Assembly (NCBI GenBank): GCA_029851415.1
Contig: CM056741.1
Location: 144,448,522-144,512,521 of the forward strand
Direction of reading: 5' to 3'
Origin: Eretmocerus hayati
Lineage: Eukaryota; Arthropoda; Insecta; Hymenoptera; Aphelinidae
DNA length: 64,000 nt
Within the stretch, counting starts at the first letter, position 1; each line of letters begins with the position of its first letter. This document shows, one piece after another, positions 44,355-56,164 of the stretch. The notes beneath the pieces were generated by a model. That model was not told the DNA's origin, ran no database searches, and saw nothing but the letters and a program-made list of their open reading frames with translations. The translations under genes and the position numbers were made by a program.

Positions 44355-47300
44355 ATCTAGGGAATCAGTACCGATTCGATATTTGAACTGGATATTAAAT
44401 AAGAATGAGCTTAGCTCGGATGGTCCAGTTTAAACAATGATCTTATACTTGAATTTACCTTTTGGTTCGAGTAGGGAGAAGGGTGAATGAGTTATACCCT
44501 TAGTGAACTATTTGAGCTATATCGTTCAGAATGATCAAAGACTCGAGAAATAGATGAAGCGTGAAGCGCTTTGACAAAATGATGTGATCTAGCCGAAGGC
44601 CAGTGTCAATTTTATGATTTCTCCATTATGTGCGATAGGTAATAAATTGTCTCTAACGCATTTTTTTGTCTCTTTCTTGTTTTTCCATAGTAAGTCGGAA
44701 GGGTTAAGTTTGATCGAGAAGTATGAAGAGTAATTTTCTGTAGATTTTTTTCGAGATCTACAGGATCATACACTCACATAAGTACATATATAGAAAAGTT
44801 TCATTCACCGAGGTTAATTGAAAAAACTTCAGGAAAAAGTGCAAGGAATTCACGAAGTTCCTAGGATAAGATTATTTCATCTGAAAATCTCACAGCGACT
44901 GTTCCTCACTTCTGGATGAATGAGAACATACTATCTTGTAGGGTTTCGAAAAATTTACAAAAGCCATTCTACATATTTTCCGATAAAACTCATCCCTTAC
45001 GATTTATTGCGATAAAACCACTGAAGAGACAAAGAACTACGTAGAGACAATTTTTCACCTATCATTTATATTGGAAAAATAAAAAGATGACTTTATTCCA
45101 AATTCCATCGACGAATGAATCGGATTCTTCTTGAAAACGATCCTGGGAGTGCCTAGAATCTCACACCACAGGAATTTTTTCCTCCTAAACCTTCAACTTT
45201 CCCGCCTTCCCGACCCGCCGTGAATGGGGATGTCATACCTACTTGCAGTCACTCCCTTTCAATTTTGATAGAATGAAGTCGAGGCTCAGCAAAATTGTTA
45301 TTCGATGTTTATATCTACTCTAATGCTTAATTTCATAGATGCCAGACGTTTCACAATTTCCGGTGATTCTCAAACAATCTGTGCTCTGGACTAAAGTGAA
45401 ACATAACTGAGAGCTCGTCCTCCCACTATGCACCTTCACTTTTTCCAATTCCAAGGTAATGCTCTTAAATTTCTCTCAATTTCAGATACCGCAGTGTCCA
45501 TCAAAAGCGATTTTCTTGCCGGCTCCGGATTGGACACTGTCTCCTTCCTTCGCACAATCATGCCTGGCTCCTCACAAACGAAATGAGAAATAAATTGTCA
45601 CGCGACGAGTTTGTATAAGACTCAGTAAATACGGGGTTTGTGAAAAAAGTCATTATCTTGCGTTCCTCGTTTTTCGTAATTCACCTTCGCGCCAGCATAA
45701 TAAATGGAACCAGACCAGTCTTGTATCAGTGCAGACGCTTTGATTTTCGACTTTCGTAGCGCCTCCGACGAGAGAGGAGTTCATTGCTTTCACGTCAAAT
45801 GCATCGCCCTTCTAGAAGGGCAGACGTAACGGTATGCCATACGAGAGCAGTGAGTTTGCAGTGTGCAAACGAGGTTTCCTATTAGCACTGCGGGCTACGA
45901 AATTGCAATCTGCATGAGCGCACAATGTCTGTAATATGCACTGGTTCCTGAAATATCCGCCAATGCATAGTGGTAGCGACAGGTTTTACTCTCCTCGGGC
46001 TATTACAGAAACGCAAGATCTGCGCAACGATCGGGTGTTCGGATCAATGAACGATTGGTAGTCTCGCGTAATGTACCATTGCATCAATTTTTCAAGGTGG
46101 GGTTTTCACATTGATGTTATGACATCAGGATACTTGAACAGCAACGCGTTGTCGATAGTCATTTGGTACACTACAGTTTAATCCACATTCTCATCCGAAG
46201 GGCTTACTGATCTTTAGAAAAGACCCCTTGGGTTCAGGAAAATACCAAGATTCAGGTGTTGAAGGTTACTACTTGTACATGCATGACAAGCTTTGAAAGA
46301 ATCGAATCCTGTGATGATTTGAATTCCAAACCTTTCGTGGAGTTTCTGGATACCTTCAAGACTGGACAACAGATTCTCTTTCTCCCTTGAGACTCACCTG
46401 AAAGAAGAAGAACAATTGCAAATCAAAATGTTGTCGAAATTAGTGATAATCACGGAGAATTCATATCAGAGATCATTATTCTCAGGAATTAGAATGGGAA
46501 AAAATTTCTCTTGGGTTCATAAAAAATGGGCCATACTTGTGTAAAACTAGTCAACTTTTGGCTTCAGTCTATCAAAAGACCAACATTTATATTGCAATGT
46601 GAAAACTCCCACAAAATTGTGATCAAAAATCAAGAATGGATAGTCATATCAAGAGTCCTTTTACTTTGACTTCGACCATTGATCATTCTCAAATATTCAA
46701 ATCCACAAGTGTAAGTAAGATCTAGTTTAACCAAGAAATTACATTTCTTCGTTTCGAATACTCTCCAAACCGACTCATCGTATCGGGCATATGGAAAATA
46801 TCAATATGAACCGAAAGACCGTTGTTCATACGATTTCCGAACAGGTCATGGAGGATCATCAGGATGATTGAGGACCAAAGGATTTGGTTGAGTTTCTCTC
46901 TTCATCCTTATATGCACCATGTCAGGTAACCATATAACGTTCCAGACCATCAGCTAGACAAAAAATTTGCCTAGTCGAGCATTAAACGATGGGTATGTAG
47001 ACAAGGCAGTTCCTTGCCATGAATCATATACTCTCTCCTCGAGCAGCCACTCCTTATCTCACGTGTTATATTGCCAACCAACGCGAGTTAGCTCGCTACA
47101 TCTCACGTTGAGCATCATTCCGAGCCCAAACGCTTATCGTTGAGACATACATATGTGCTCAAACACTTCTCTCCCCTTTTACTGAATCCTGCCCGAGATC
47201 CATCCAGGCACACTTTTAGCGAGGGAGCTTACATGCAAGTTAACCTTGGCAATTCACGAATTCAAGTCTGAGCTCCTGATAGTTACGAGGTTGGACATTA

Positions 47301-47790
47301 TTCTCGAAAGTTGTCCAATGACACTAGAGTACACTGCTCAATTTGCCTGCACTAAAAATTACAGCTCCCAATGTTTCTGGACTAATAACTGCAAAATGGC
47401 TCCATCCACATCTTTTTTTGAAAATGAGTTGTTCATCGATAAGAGATGAAATTAAACGTAATTTTTCCCATGACATGATGTTCAACATATGATGATATGA
47501 TATATAAGACCTTCGAAGAGACTCGGTGGTCTTATGGCCTAACCGCACGTCTCTTGGCTACTGGGATTGGATGGAAGTGATCGAGGGGGTGGTTGTGTCT
47601 AAGTGAAGTTAAGGATTGGTGCGCAGTTATGTTCAAATGTTCTTGATGAAGAGGCCCGCTCACCACGTGTACACTCTTGTCCCTACGATCATTGGGAAAG
47701 GAGTATATAGGTTTTGAAATTATTCTTTCCAATGCACTAACGTATTTTCGCTGCATACATCTGTTTCGTGCTTATGCTGTCCAGTCCCCA
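44355..47790. other. No gene recognised
   Basis: AT-rich sequence with a CpG-richer patch at about 45700..46050. No delimited repeat or convincing exon. Confidence 0.35.
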
Positions 47791-49628
47791 CAGTGCTCTT
47801 GAAGGAGTGATAAGTCTCGCTGAAATGTCGACGAAAACGGGTCACGCTATCTTGCAGGGTTACGCGAGTACATTCACATCCCGTTTTAGCGAAAATCGCA
47901 GCTGATCATTTACTAAAATGCGAGCAAAAAGTGTGGAAACGCCATTTAACTTCGTGTAATATTTCCATCGGCATATCTAAGCAGTCGAAGGATGTCAGTA
48001 GCATAGTGGCTGACACAACGTCTCCAAACGGGTTAGAGGGGTGTCAATGTGCATTTTCATAGGAAATTTACCGTAGAACATGCTGGTGTATTCCATTTTT
48101 TGATATCTAGCATAGTTCTTGAGATGCGAACCAAGTAGAGCAAGAGCTGTTAGCAAAATGCAATCTCACAGCAACGTCTTGTTTTGAGAATTGCATCGAC
48201 AAAGAGGGTATGGGGACCAAGAAGAGGTATTGGTTCACGATTTTTAATGTATTTTTTCATGCAGAATACGAATTTGGGACCATTTCTATTCTCACTAGTC
48301 AAGTTTCCATTAGAATCGCGGAGAACTATCGTGATTTTTCATAGTAATTCATTACTAGCGTTTTTGCCTTACTCGCTACCGCTCGTTCGGCTTGTAAATG
48401 TTCTTGATAAGTCATAGGCACCAGAAATGCTTCTATAGTTCAATAAGAATAGTTGTGAAATAATGATTGCTGATCAATTCAAGGTGTCTAAAAAAAGTTT
48501 TAAAATAGTTCGCAAAATTGGTATAATATCAAATTATACTGGCTAATTGTGGAGATATAACTTCAAGTAAGGAACAATGAATATTGCGGAATTGCATAGT
48601 TTCTTCTCAATTAGCTGAGCTGGTATATCTGTGATGAATCGATTAGGCTGAAAAACTTCCGTTACATGGCGTGAATGTAAAGGGTTAATCAAAGCGATGT
48701 CAATTCAATTCATTGTGCAGTGTGCATAAGTTGACCGTTGATCTCCGGACTTGGTGCATATAAGAGCAACTACAAACTAGAACAAATTAGGCCAAACTAG
48801 ACCGAACTAGACCAACCTGATTGGACCAAACCAAACCGAATTAGACCGACCTAGATTGTACTAGACCTAATTGGACCGGAGTAGGCCGAACGAGACTTAA
48901 TCACCCCATTCATTACTATTGGGCGCATAACAATTCGATCGAGTCAGCCCTATGGTGTATTTCTGAGTGCGTTTTCGGATCTTAGCACCTTTTGTATCAT
49001 TTTAAATGGACCGGGATACATTGAACAAGTATATCAGAGATGCTCTTGTATGACTTCGCGGGAACAGCGTTTGGTTGATGGCTTAGTATTCTTTTAGAAA
49101 TTTGAATAAAATCTGGATGTTTCCGGAGAATTACGACAGTTCTTCGTGATCCAAATGGAAACTCGACTAGTGAAGAAGAAACTGGGCTCAAATTCGGATT
49201 TTACATGGAAGAATACAATAAAAATCGTGAACCAATACCTCATCTTGGTCCCCATACCCTCTTTGTCGATGCAATTCTCAAAACAAAACGTTGCTGTGAG
49301 ATTGCATTTTGCTAACAGCTCTTGCTCTACTTGGTTCGCATCTCAAGAACTATGCTAGATATCAAAAAATGGAATGCACCAGCATGTTTTACGGTAAATT
49401 TCCTATGAAAATGCACATTGACACCCCTCTAACCCGTTTGGAGACGTTGTGTCAGCCACTATGCTACTGACATCCTTCGACTGCTTAGATATGCCGATGG
49501 AAATATTACGATCAGCTGCGATTTTCACTGAAACGGGATGTGAATGTACTCGCGTAACCCTACAAGATAGCGTGACCCGTTTTCGTCGACATTTCAGCGA
49601 GGCTTATCACTCCTTCAGGAGCACTGTG
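47791..49628. mobile_element. Large inverted-repeat (foldback) element, 1.8 kb
   Basis: The left arm (47791..about 48340, starting CAGTGCTCTTGAAGGAGTGA) is repeated in inverse orientation as the right arm (about 49125..49628, ending with its near complement at GGAGCACTG). Identity is high throughout. The left arm carries about 50 extra bases near 47908..47958 (ATTTACTAAAATGCGAGC...) that the right arm lacks. The spacer of roughly 780 bp is unrelated to the arms and contains a 10-bp tandem repeat. Short frames in the arms mirror each other, and none resembles a transposase. No target duplication is obvious. It could be a foldback transposon or an inverted segmental duplication. Confidence 0.82.
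48781..48897. repeat. Degenerate 10-bp tandem repeat
   Basis: Repeated variants of AACTAGACCG (AAACTAGACC, GAACTAGACC, AACCAAACCG, GAATTAGACC, GACCTAGATT, and others) fill the centre of the spacer of the 47791..49628 inverted repeat. Confidence 0.75.
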
Positions 49629-50241
49629 TCCCTTCTGTTGCACTCTACTCCGCCAGGTCTTCCGATACTTTATCAGTCCATCGTATCCGACGTCGACCCG
49701 GTGATCTTGGAAGTTTGACATGACTTTCCATGATTTCGCGAGTTATTCTACTCTCTCCTATCCCGGCTAGACGTTCCACCCACCTGGATCGTTGGAATTT
49801 TACCACTTACCCCCGAAATTTGACAAATATGTAATACTGACTTTTCTTGACCTTGGAGAACAAAGTAACAAAAGAAACCACGATCCGCAGGAAATTGACT
49901 CACACGTCACATTTTGCGGCATCGTTTTTATGCTGAAAGTAATGGAGAGAGCAGTTGCGAAACCCAGCTGAACTGATGTTTATAAACCCATACATCATTA
50001 GAAATTTTCTATAAATATTAGTCAGTACCTACACACTGATCACGAGTAATTGATCTTTCAAGCATCCACCACAAAAAAAAAGGAAAATTATTCCCATTAT
50101 TCCGAAGAGACAAAACGATATTAATCAGAAGGGATGAGCCTCTACAATCAAAATTGCGAAGCAAGATAGAGTCGTACATCACTCCGCATGAGGTTGGTGA
50201 TTCGTCTCTCGTCACGGGATACGCCATAAAATTACACCTTG
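49629..50241. other. No gene recognised
   Basis: AT-rich sequence adjoining the right arm of the large inverted repeat. Confidence 0.4.
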
Positions 50242-50463
50242 ATGAGAAGAGCAGCGGGGATTCAAAACAGTGCAGCTCATAATAGCAATGCATCCGTCAC
50301 TCGAGCTCCGTCATATAACGCATACGAAGCAATGAATTTCCCGACGCGTCTTAATAAGCCTCATCACCGAGCGCGAAAGCTTATTGGTCGTTGCTCGTTC
50401 ACGATACAGCCTCCGCGGGTCTCCCCTTCCAGAGACGTCGATCTCTCCTCATGCATAGCGTAA
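50242..50463 (+). CDS. Hypothetical ORF of 73 codons, weak
   Basis: The plus-strand ATG at 50242 opens a frame to a TAA at 50461..50463. The reading RRAAGIQNSAAHNSNASVTR then APSYNAYEAMNFPTRLNKPH is protein-like, Asn/Ser/Ala/Arg-rich and probably disordered. An AACAG|GTATAC donor-like site directly follows the stop. There is no recognised domain and no neighbouring exon. Confidence 0.16.
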   Translation: MRRAAGIQNSAAHNSNASVTRAPSYNAYEAMNFPTRLNKPHHRARKLIGRCSFTIQPPRVSPSRDVDLSSCIA

Positions 50464-51374
50464 CAGGTATACCAACTATTATCTCGAACGACTGTACAGA
50501 GAGACGGTGAATATTACATCTTAGAAAACGCAAGCCGTGCGACGTGAGTATGAGATGAGTAGAAATCATGTGGCTCACAAGATGCTCACGCGACACGAGC
50601 GCTACGGGGCGCCCTTTGAAGACTTTTCAAGGTACCATTCTGGGAGATGAAAATTTCAAATTGAGAGATACCATTTCATTGCTCATCTGCAGCAGCATCA
50701 GGGCGCTGCTCGGCAAGGGGCCAATCTCTTAGACTTTTTTCTCTTTCTCCACTTCCGATTCCACGCGATTCATTTTCGCACCGATCGCGTGCGCTCGATA
50801 AAACATTTTGCCACAGCGTGAATCTCATAGTCACAGTGTGTTGAACCAGACGCGCTGTCTGGTGCGAGCTGAGAAAAAATTTCGCCTCCGCGCGCTCGGT
50901 GAGACGCGCGTGTTACGCCGCCTGAATTAATTTGAATTTGATATAATTCGAGCGCGGCGCGCAAGCGACATGTTCATTCATTCGATTACGTGTTGGCTTG
51001 ACTGCAAGTTACGTGTCCCTTGGGTGTGTATGATACGTTACAACAGATCGAGAACTTTGAGAATTACGATACGTCGAGCGATCCGAGACAGCGTTTGATC
51101 GAGGTTGACGACCTCAAGACATGCAGGAAGCTGTGAATGGCATTATTGGAGAACTCAACTATTGGTTTTCCATTGGAAAATATCTTTTGATGATGACGAA
51201 CTTTCTCTATGTGAGGAGCACCATCGATTTGAATCCATGGGACCTTCTCGTATTTTATTGCAATTTTCGTCACGATCGAGCTTGTTGCTACCAATTATGA
51301 ACGGATACTCGCTTAATGGATCAAACTCTACCATCTTGTTCAAGATCGGGGCCAGAGTCGAGTTTTTATCAGAA
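50464..51374. other. No gene recognised
   Basis: Contains a CpG-rich patch (about 50870..50970, with GAGACGCGCGTG and GAGCGCGGCGCGC) that could mark a promoter or first exon, but no reading frame there is convincing. Confidence 0.35.
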
Positions 51375-51400
51375 TTCAACACGTTCGCTGCGAGGCCCTA
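51375..51400. mobile_element. Single end of a family-1 piggyBac-type MITE
   Basis: TTCAACACGTTCGCTGCGAG matches the left TIR of the copies at 5911, 25894 and 42173, with one change in the TTAA. No partner end is visible downstream, so it is a truncated or degraded copy. Confidence 0.45.
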
Positions 51401-53621
51401 GTTTTCGTGATTATAATTCGGGCACGAACTAGACTCTCGCATTGTCTGGAAAATGATTCATAACTACTGGTTCTATAACTATTGGTCTGTACGAAAGAAA
51501 ACTCTTTTTTGGCTGGCTCATTGTTTCGCCTATGAGTCAATCAGTATGAAAGATTTTTATGAGAAATGATTAGTTTGCAAGTCACACGAGTCTCTGTACA
51601 AATGCATGCGCATCTATGCGAGAAGTTACTCTATTATAACCACTTCTTCTCCAAAATCTTACTCTGTTCAATACTTTATGATGGAACACTTGACGTCTAC
51701 TGATCCAGCTACTGACTCTTCCAAAAAAGTTACTATGGTGGTCTTTGATATTTTTTGTAATCTAGCTGAGTTAGGCGATGTAAAGCTATGCCGAGAGTCA
51801 CTCCAATCAGACACTCATAATCAACAAATTATGTTTACTCCCTAGGCTAATAGTTTTCAAAACAAATATTTGCTATGGAACTAGCGTCAATAACATGTTT
51901 ATAAGTATTGATAGTTTCAGACAGCTTGGCGTTTCATTTGTAGGACCAACATAGCCGTAAACACAAGCGAAAATATATAATTTCTTTGGCAAAAGTGCTC
52001 TTGCAATAGTAAGTTGGTGCGTAATGCGTTAGCTGTCACTTTTATTTTTAGAAATTGGAGCAGGGCATATCGTGCGTTGCCGTTGCGATAAGGCGTTTCC
52101 TCCATTCCAGTCTTCCTTTATGCCAGTTTACCAAAGAATGCGAACAATGAAATGGCTTTTTCTGTTCATGATGGAAAGAAATCAAGGAGGTACAATCATG
52201 TATATGAGTGATTCCGCCAAAAGTGGGATTTTTCGTGTTCCAAGCACCCCCATCTTTCGGCAACATGGAATGTACAGGATAGCAATTTTCTAGGGTGTGT
52301 TTTATTCGTGCGCAATAACGTTGATAGTTCTTGAGCAGAACTCAACATTCCTGTATTTTATAGTGCTTGATGAAGGGTCGAAATGTCAATTCTGTCTCCT
52401 GTAGGCAACCCAACTTCGATTTTTGAATTCATCACAACGAATATGCATAGTCGAAACCCCCTATATGATAGCTACCCGCTTCAAGGGAACGAATCTTTTT
52501 TAAAAAATACTTCTACATATTAACAGGAAAAATGTTCAATAGTAATATGGAAATAACACGAAAATGGTTGATAGAGCCAGACTATTCTTGATAGGGGAGA
52601 ATGCCGAACTCGGGATGATAAGTTACCATGTTGGTCTGGCATTGTCAACCCGAATTTATTTCACAAGACTAAAAAGTCTCGCTGCGTCCGGTAAGACTGA
52701 CCAAACGCCAGACTAATTACGCCAGACGAAAATTTTTCCTCTGGTCATCAGAGGTCCGAAACGTCGTTTGTTCCCCAATAACTTATAAAACAGAATAGTC
52801 CAAAAAAGCATTAAATTTATACGCCATCTTCGATTTGTAATACTTCGAAAAACATAATGCACCACTTTACGAGTCGAAATTGAACCTTAAGCCTAAGGTG
52901 GTAGCTCGAGCCCGGCTATCCGACATTTTGAAGACGAGTTTGCACCAGAACTGGTCGCACAACACGAATGAGCTCGGCAAAGTCTTCGTGCGTCTATTGA
53001 GCCTTTCTAACCAATGAGGTTGATATCTAGATACCCAAATACACCTAATCCATGCGCAACAGTAGCCGAAAACTCGAATCTGTATCCGGGCGCACCACAT
53101 GAACGTGTTTTCCAAATGGCGTACAAAATTTTCAGTCAATGTGCTCCTCTCCAACGCGCTATATCGCTTTATGAAACACATTTTCTCAAAGTATTTGGTT
53201 GCGTTGGATCAAATCCATGCGAAAAAAAGTCTATGATTAGTTGACGAGCCGTGGGGATATTTTTGAGGCGAAATGTCAATTTCGTCCCCTTCTGCGACAC
53301 TTAAAACTTTGCATACTTTTCTCTGGGTTCAATTTCAAGATAAGTAGCTCTAAATACTTTTTTCTTGTGCCCAAACGAACGAGAAGCGAGTGCTACGAGC
53401 CACCGAAACTCGTCTGGGGATGAGGTGATTTTTTTCACTCAAATAACTTCCCGTCATAATTTTAGTCCCAAAATATCCTAGTTTCGAGGAGAATCACCCA
53501 TATATGTTGATCATATTCAAGGAAAACTCCATGTCAAGGCATTGATTTTACTTTCATCGACTGCAATCGACCCAGTATAGACAAATTAAGATTGAAAAAA
53601 GACATGAATATCTAGAACCTA
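51401..53621. other. No gene recognised
   Basis: AT-rich sequence with overlapping short frames at 51.6, 52.1 and 53.0 kb. The opposite-strand frames at 52867..53244 are both partly protein-like, which suggests composition rather than coding. Confidence 0.35.
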
Positions 53622-54412
53622 AGGTAAGTGTGCCTAATTTGCCCCCACTACTTTTGTTTTGCCCGCCATTTCAACTCATCTCTATATTTTTCAACGTACT
53701 TTGGCTCATTTTGAAGCTTGTTCCGAGCCCTTTAAAATGAGCTGAGGTACGTTTAATTTCAGCGAATTGGAGCCGAGATATCTTGATTTTTGCTAAAAAA
53801 GATTTTTGGCGATTTTTCAACAGTGTGTTCCTAATTTGCCCCCACGTGGAAAAGAGGCCTGCTCCCGTGAGATTATACGGGGTTTTCGTATAATCGGGAT
53901 ATTTCAGCTCCCAGACCTCCAAATAAGACGCACTTTAGCTCATTTTGTAGCTTTTTTTACCCTCTTTTGAATTTCTTGAGTGAGATTGATGTATTCGAAT
54001 GGAGTGAAGAACGAATTTGAAAAAAGACTATGGGGGCAAATTAGGAACACTGCAATTTTTTCGCAATATGGGCGTAGAATTTGCTAAAATTCGAATTTTG
54101 CAATTCTACGAAAAGCATTCCAAAGTTGGGACGAAGACAAAGAAAATGAGTTAAAGTGCGTTGGAATTGATCACATCGATTTTGTTTGGCATAGCTTTTA
54201 GTGACTAACAAAAAAGGAGTCAAAAGTACCGGAAACCACTTTTTTGTTGTGAGAAATGCGCGGGTCATAGAGGATAGGTCCAGAATGTTCATTTCTTCAT
54301 ATTTTAACGTAACAAACATGAAAAAGATGCGCAGCAAGGTCTGCGGGTGCATTCATTTGAGAACTTGAATGGGGGCAAATCAGAGAATGGGGGCAAATTA
54401 GGCACCGTACCT
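53622..54412. mobile_element. TA-flanked element with AGGTA..CCTAATTTGCCCCC ends, 791 bp
   Basis: The left end AGGTAAGTGTGCCTAATTTG and, on the other strand, the right end AGGTACGGTGCCTAATTTGC differ by a few bases, and each is followed by CCCCC. TA lies on both sides (53620..53621 and 54413..54414). The core CCTAATTTGCCCCC recurs inside, inverted, at about 53828 and 54028, giving a second, nested pair (GTGTTCCTAATTTGC and its complement). The element has no transposase frame. A diverged relative occupies 23457..24410. The TA duplication suggests a Tc1/mariner-like mobiliser. Confidence 0.8.
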
Positions 54413-54414
54413 TA

Positions 54415-55678
54415 TAATATCGATGCCCAATCCTAAATGATGTTCAGTCTAGTTCGGAATAATCTGAAAACTTTTCGGATAACCATAACCAAGTCGGATT
54501 CAAAGGATTAAATATTTCTACTGACGATATTGTAAAACAGAAAAAAACAGTCACAGCGTGAAACCCCACAGGTTTCGATCGCGTCACGGGTGAGACGACT
54601 GACACCCCCGCACAGCTACACTTGGTAGCCAGATCCACTCGGTGTACCTTGAATTTGCAAAAGCAATTGCAACAATCACACTTCCTGTTCTATTTATGGT
54701 CATTAACCATCCGTTCCGTGCTGATTTGTAGATCTATGAGAGACTCTCAGCGGGACAATCAACGTCTTCCACTGGCAGCTCGTGAAATTTCACTGATACA
54801 TTCATCGAAACTGAAACATGTCGGTACTGGGACAGAGAAGACCATGAAAATGGAAGTTCTACCCCTCGCATCGTTCTGCAAATCAAGCCAATAGTCTCTC
54901 ATCATTACCATTGATTTCTCTTACCAGATTGACCTGTTCACACTAAGGGCACTAAGGGGTAAGGTGTAAATATATCGTCCTCTGTATTCCATACAAATAA
55001 TTAATTGCATCGATGGCTATATGATTGGCACCGTAGTTCCTAATGGTGGGTGAAGATACATTAACAGCTTTTTAAGAAAGTGCATGATTTGGTGAGAATG
55101 AATGACTGGAATGAGACGAAACGCTCCCGTTATACGGTAAGCGAAGAAGCGCAAACAGTATATACCGTACGAAAATCGTGCAGCCCGCTCATCAAATGAG
55201 TAACTCAAATCGTGACCGCGATATGACCGAGTAAGTGTGTATTTTTGATGGCATCTTAAAGATCAAGCAGGTAATTCAAGCCACAAATCTTCCCATGTAG
55301 ACTCATTTCAGTTGAAGGATATGGAGAAACAAAAACATATTTCTTACTATATACATGTTTAAAGCGAGGTAGTTCACAAAGTACTACTAAAAAGATATCC
55401 TCAGGGATATGCATTATTTAGACAAGAATAGCATTTTCGAGATTTCCAATTTCTTGTCCAACTTTCACGTGTGATAAGCATCTGCTTTTCTCGCGTGACT
55501 GGATCTCTTATGATCATGTTCTGATATAGATTTCGGCGAATTTGTAAAAATATTGCAGAATAGTGGGATGGAGATGAAGAAAGAAAAGAAATCGAAAAAA
55601 GTCATCGTATTCTTTGCACCAATTGTGGTCAAATTAGACAGGTTAGATTCAAAGCGATTTACCAACACTTTGTAAGTA
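54415..55678. other. No gene recognised
   Basis: AT-rich sequence between two transposable elements. Nothing supportable was found. Confidence 0.4.
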
Positions 55679-56164
55679 TTAACCTTTAGACGGCCGGTAT
55701 AACGCCATACGGCGTCATGACTTTTTGGTTTCGCCATTTTACTGGGACTGAGAATTTTCAAAACCAATAAATCTATTCTTTTTCGTCTTAAAACTACGTA
55801 CCAATTCCCTTTTTGGAGTTGGAGATCGGCCCATTTGGGCCTTAGTCACAAGCATTCGCGATATATAGTTTTCTGGCGTATTTTACCGAAGTTTTGATGA
55901 GTTGGTGATCACGAAAACCGCAACAATCGCTTTCTCTTTCAAATATCTTCAATTTCCGTAATTTCCAATTTGCGCAAAGCTTACGCTGCTTTCAACACGA
56001 GTCGTTACCGTGCCGGACCGGCATGACGCCATTTGGCGTCATGGCATGATCGGCCAGCATTCACCTTTGGTTTGGACATACGGAGGGGTCATATAACTAC
56101 TCTCATTAGAGATTTGATTTCAGCTCTTTCTAAATTTCTAAAATGCCGGCTGTCTAAAGGTTAA
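55679..56164. mobile_element. piggyBac-type MITE, family 2, 486 bp with TTAA
   Basis: The ends are TTAACCTTTAGACGGCCGG and its near complement CCGGCTGTCTAAAGGTTAA, with TTAA on both sides. Inside the left end is ACGCCATACGGCGT, and inside the right part is GACGCCATTTGGCGTC, so palindromic GCC..GGC blocks sit near each end as in family 1. The end sequences are otherwise unrelated to family 1. Non-coding. Confidence 0.8.

Noticed and set aside
48184..49191. Similar peptides on opposite strands (SLVKFPLESRRT and SLVEFPFGSRRT)
   Set aside because: The similarity follows from the inverted repeat at 47791..49628; no transposase signature is visible.
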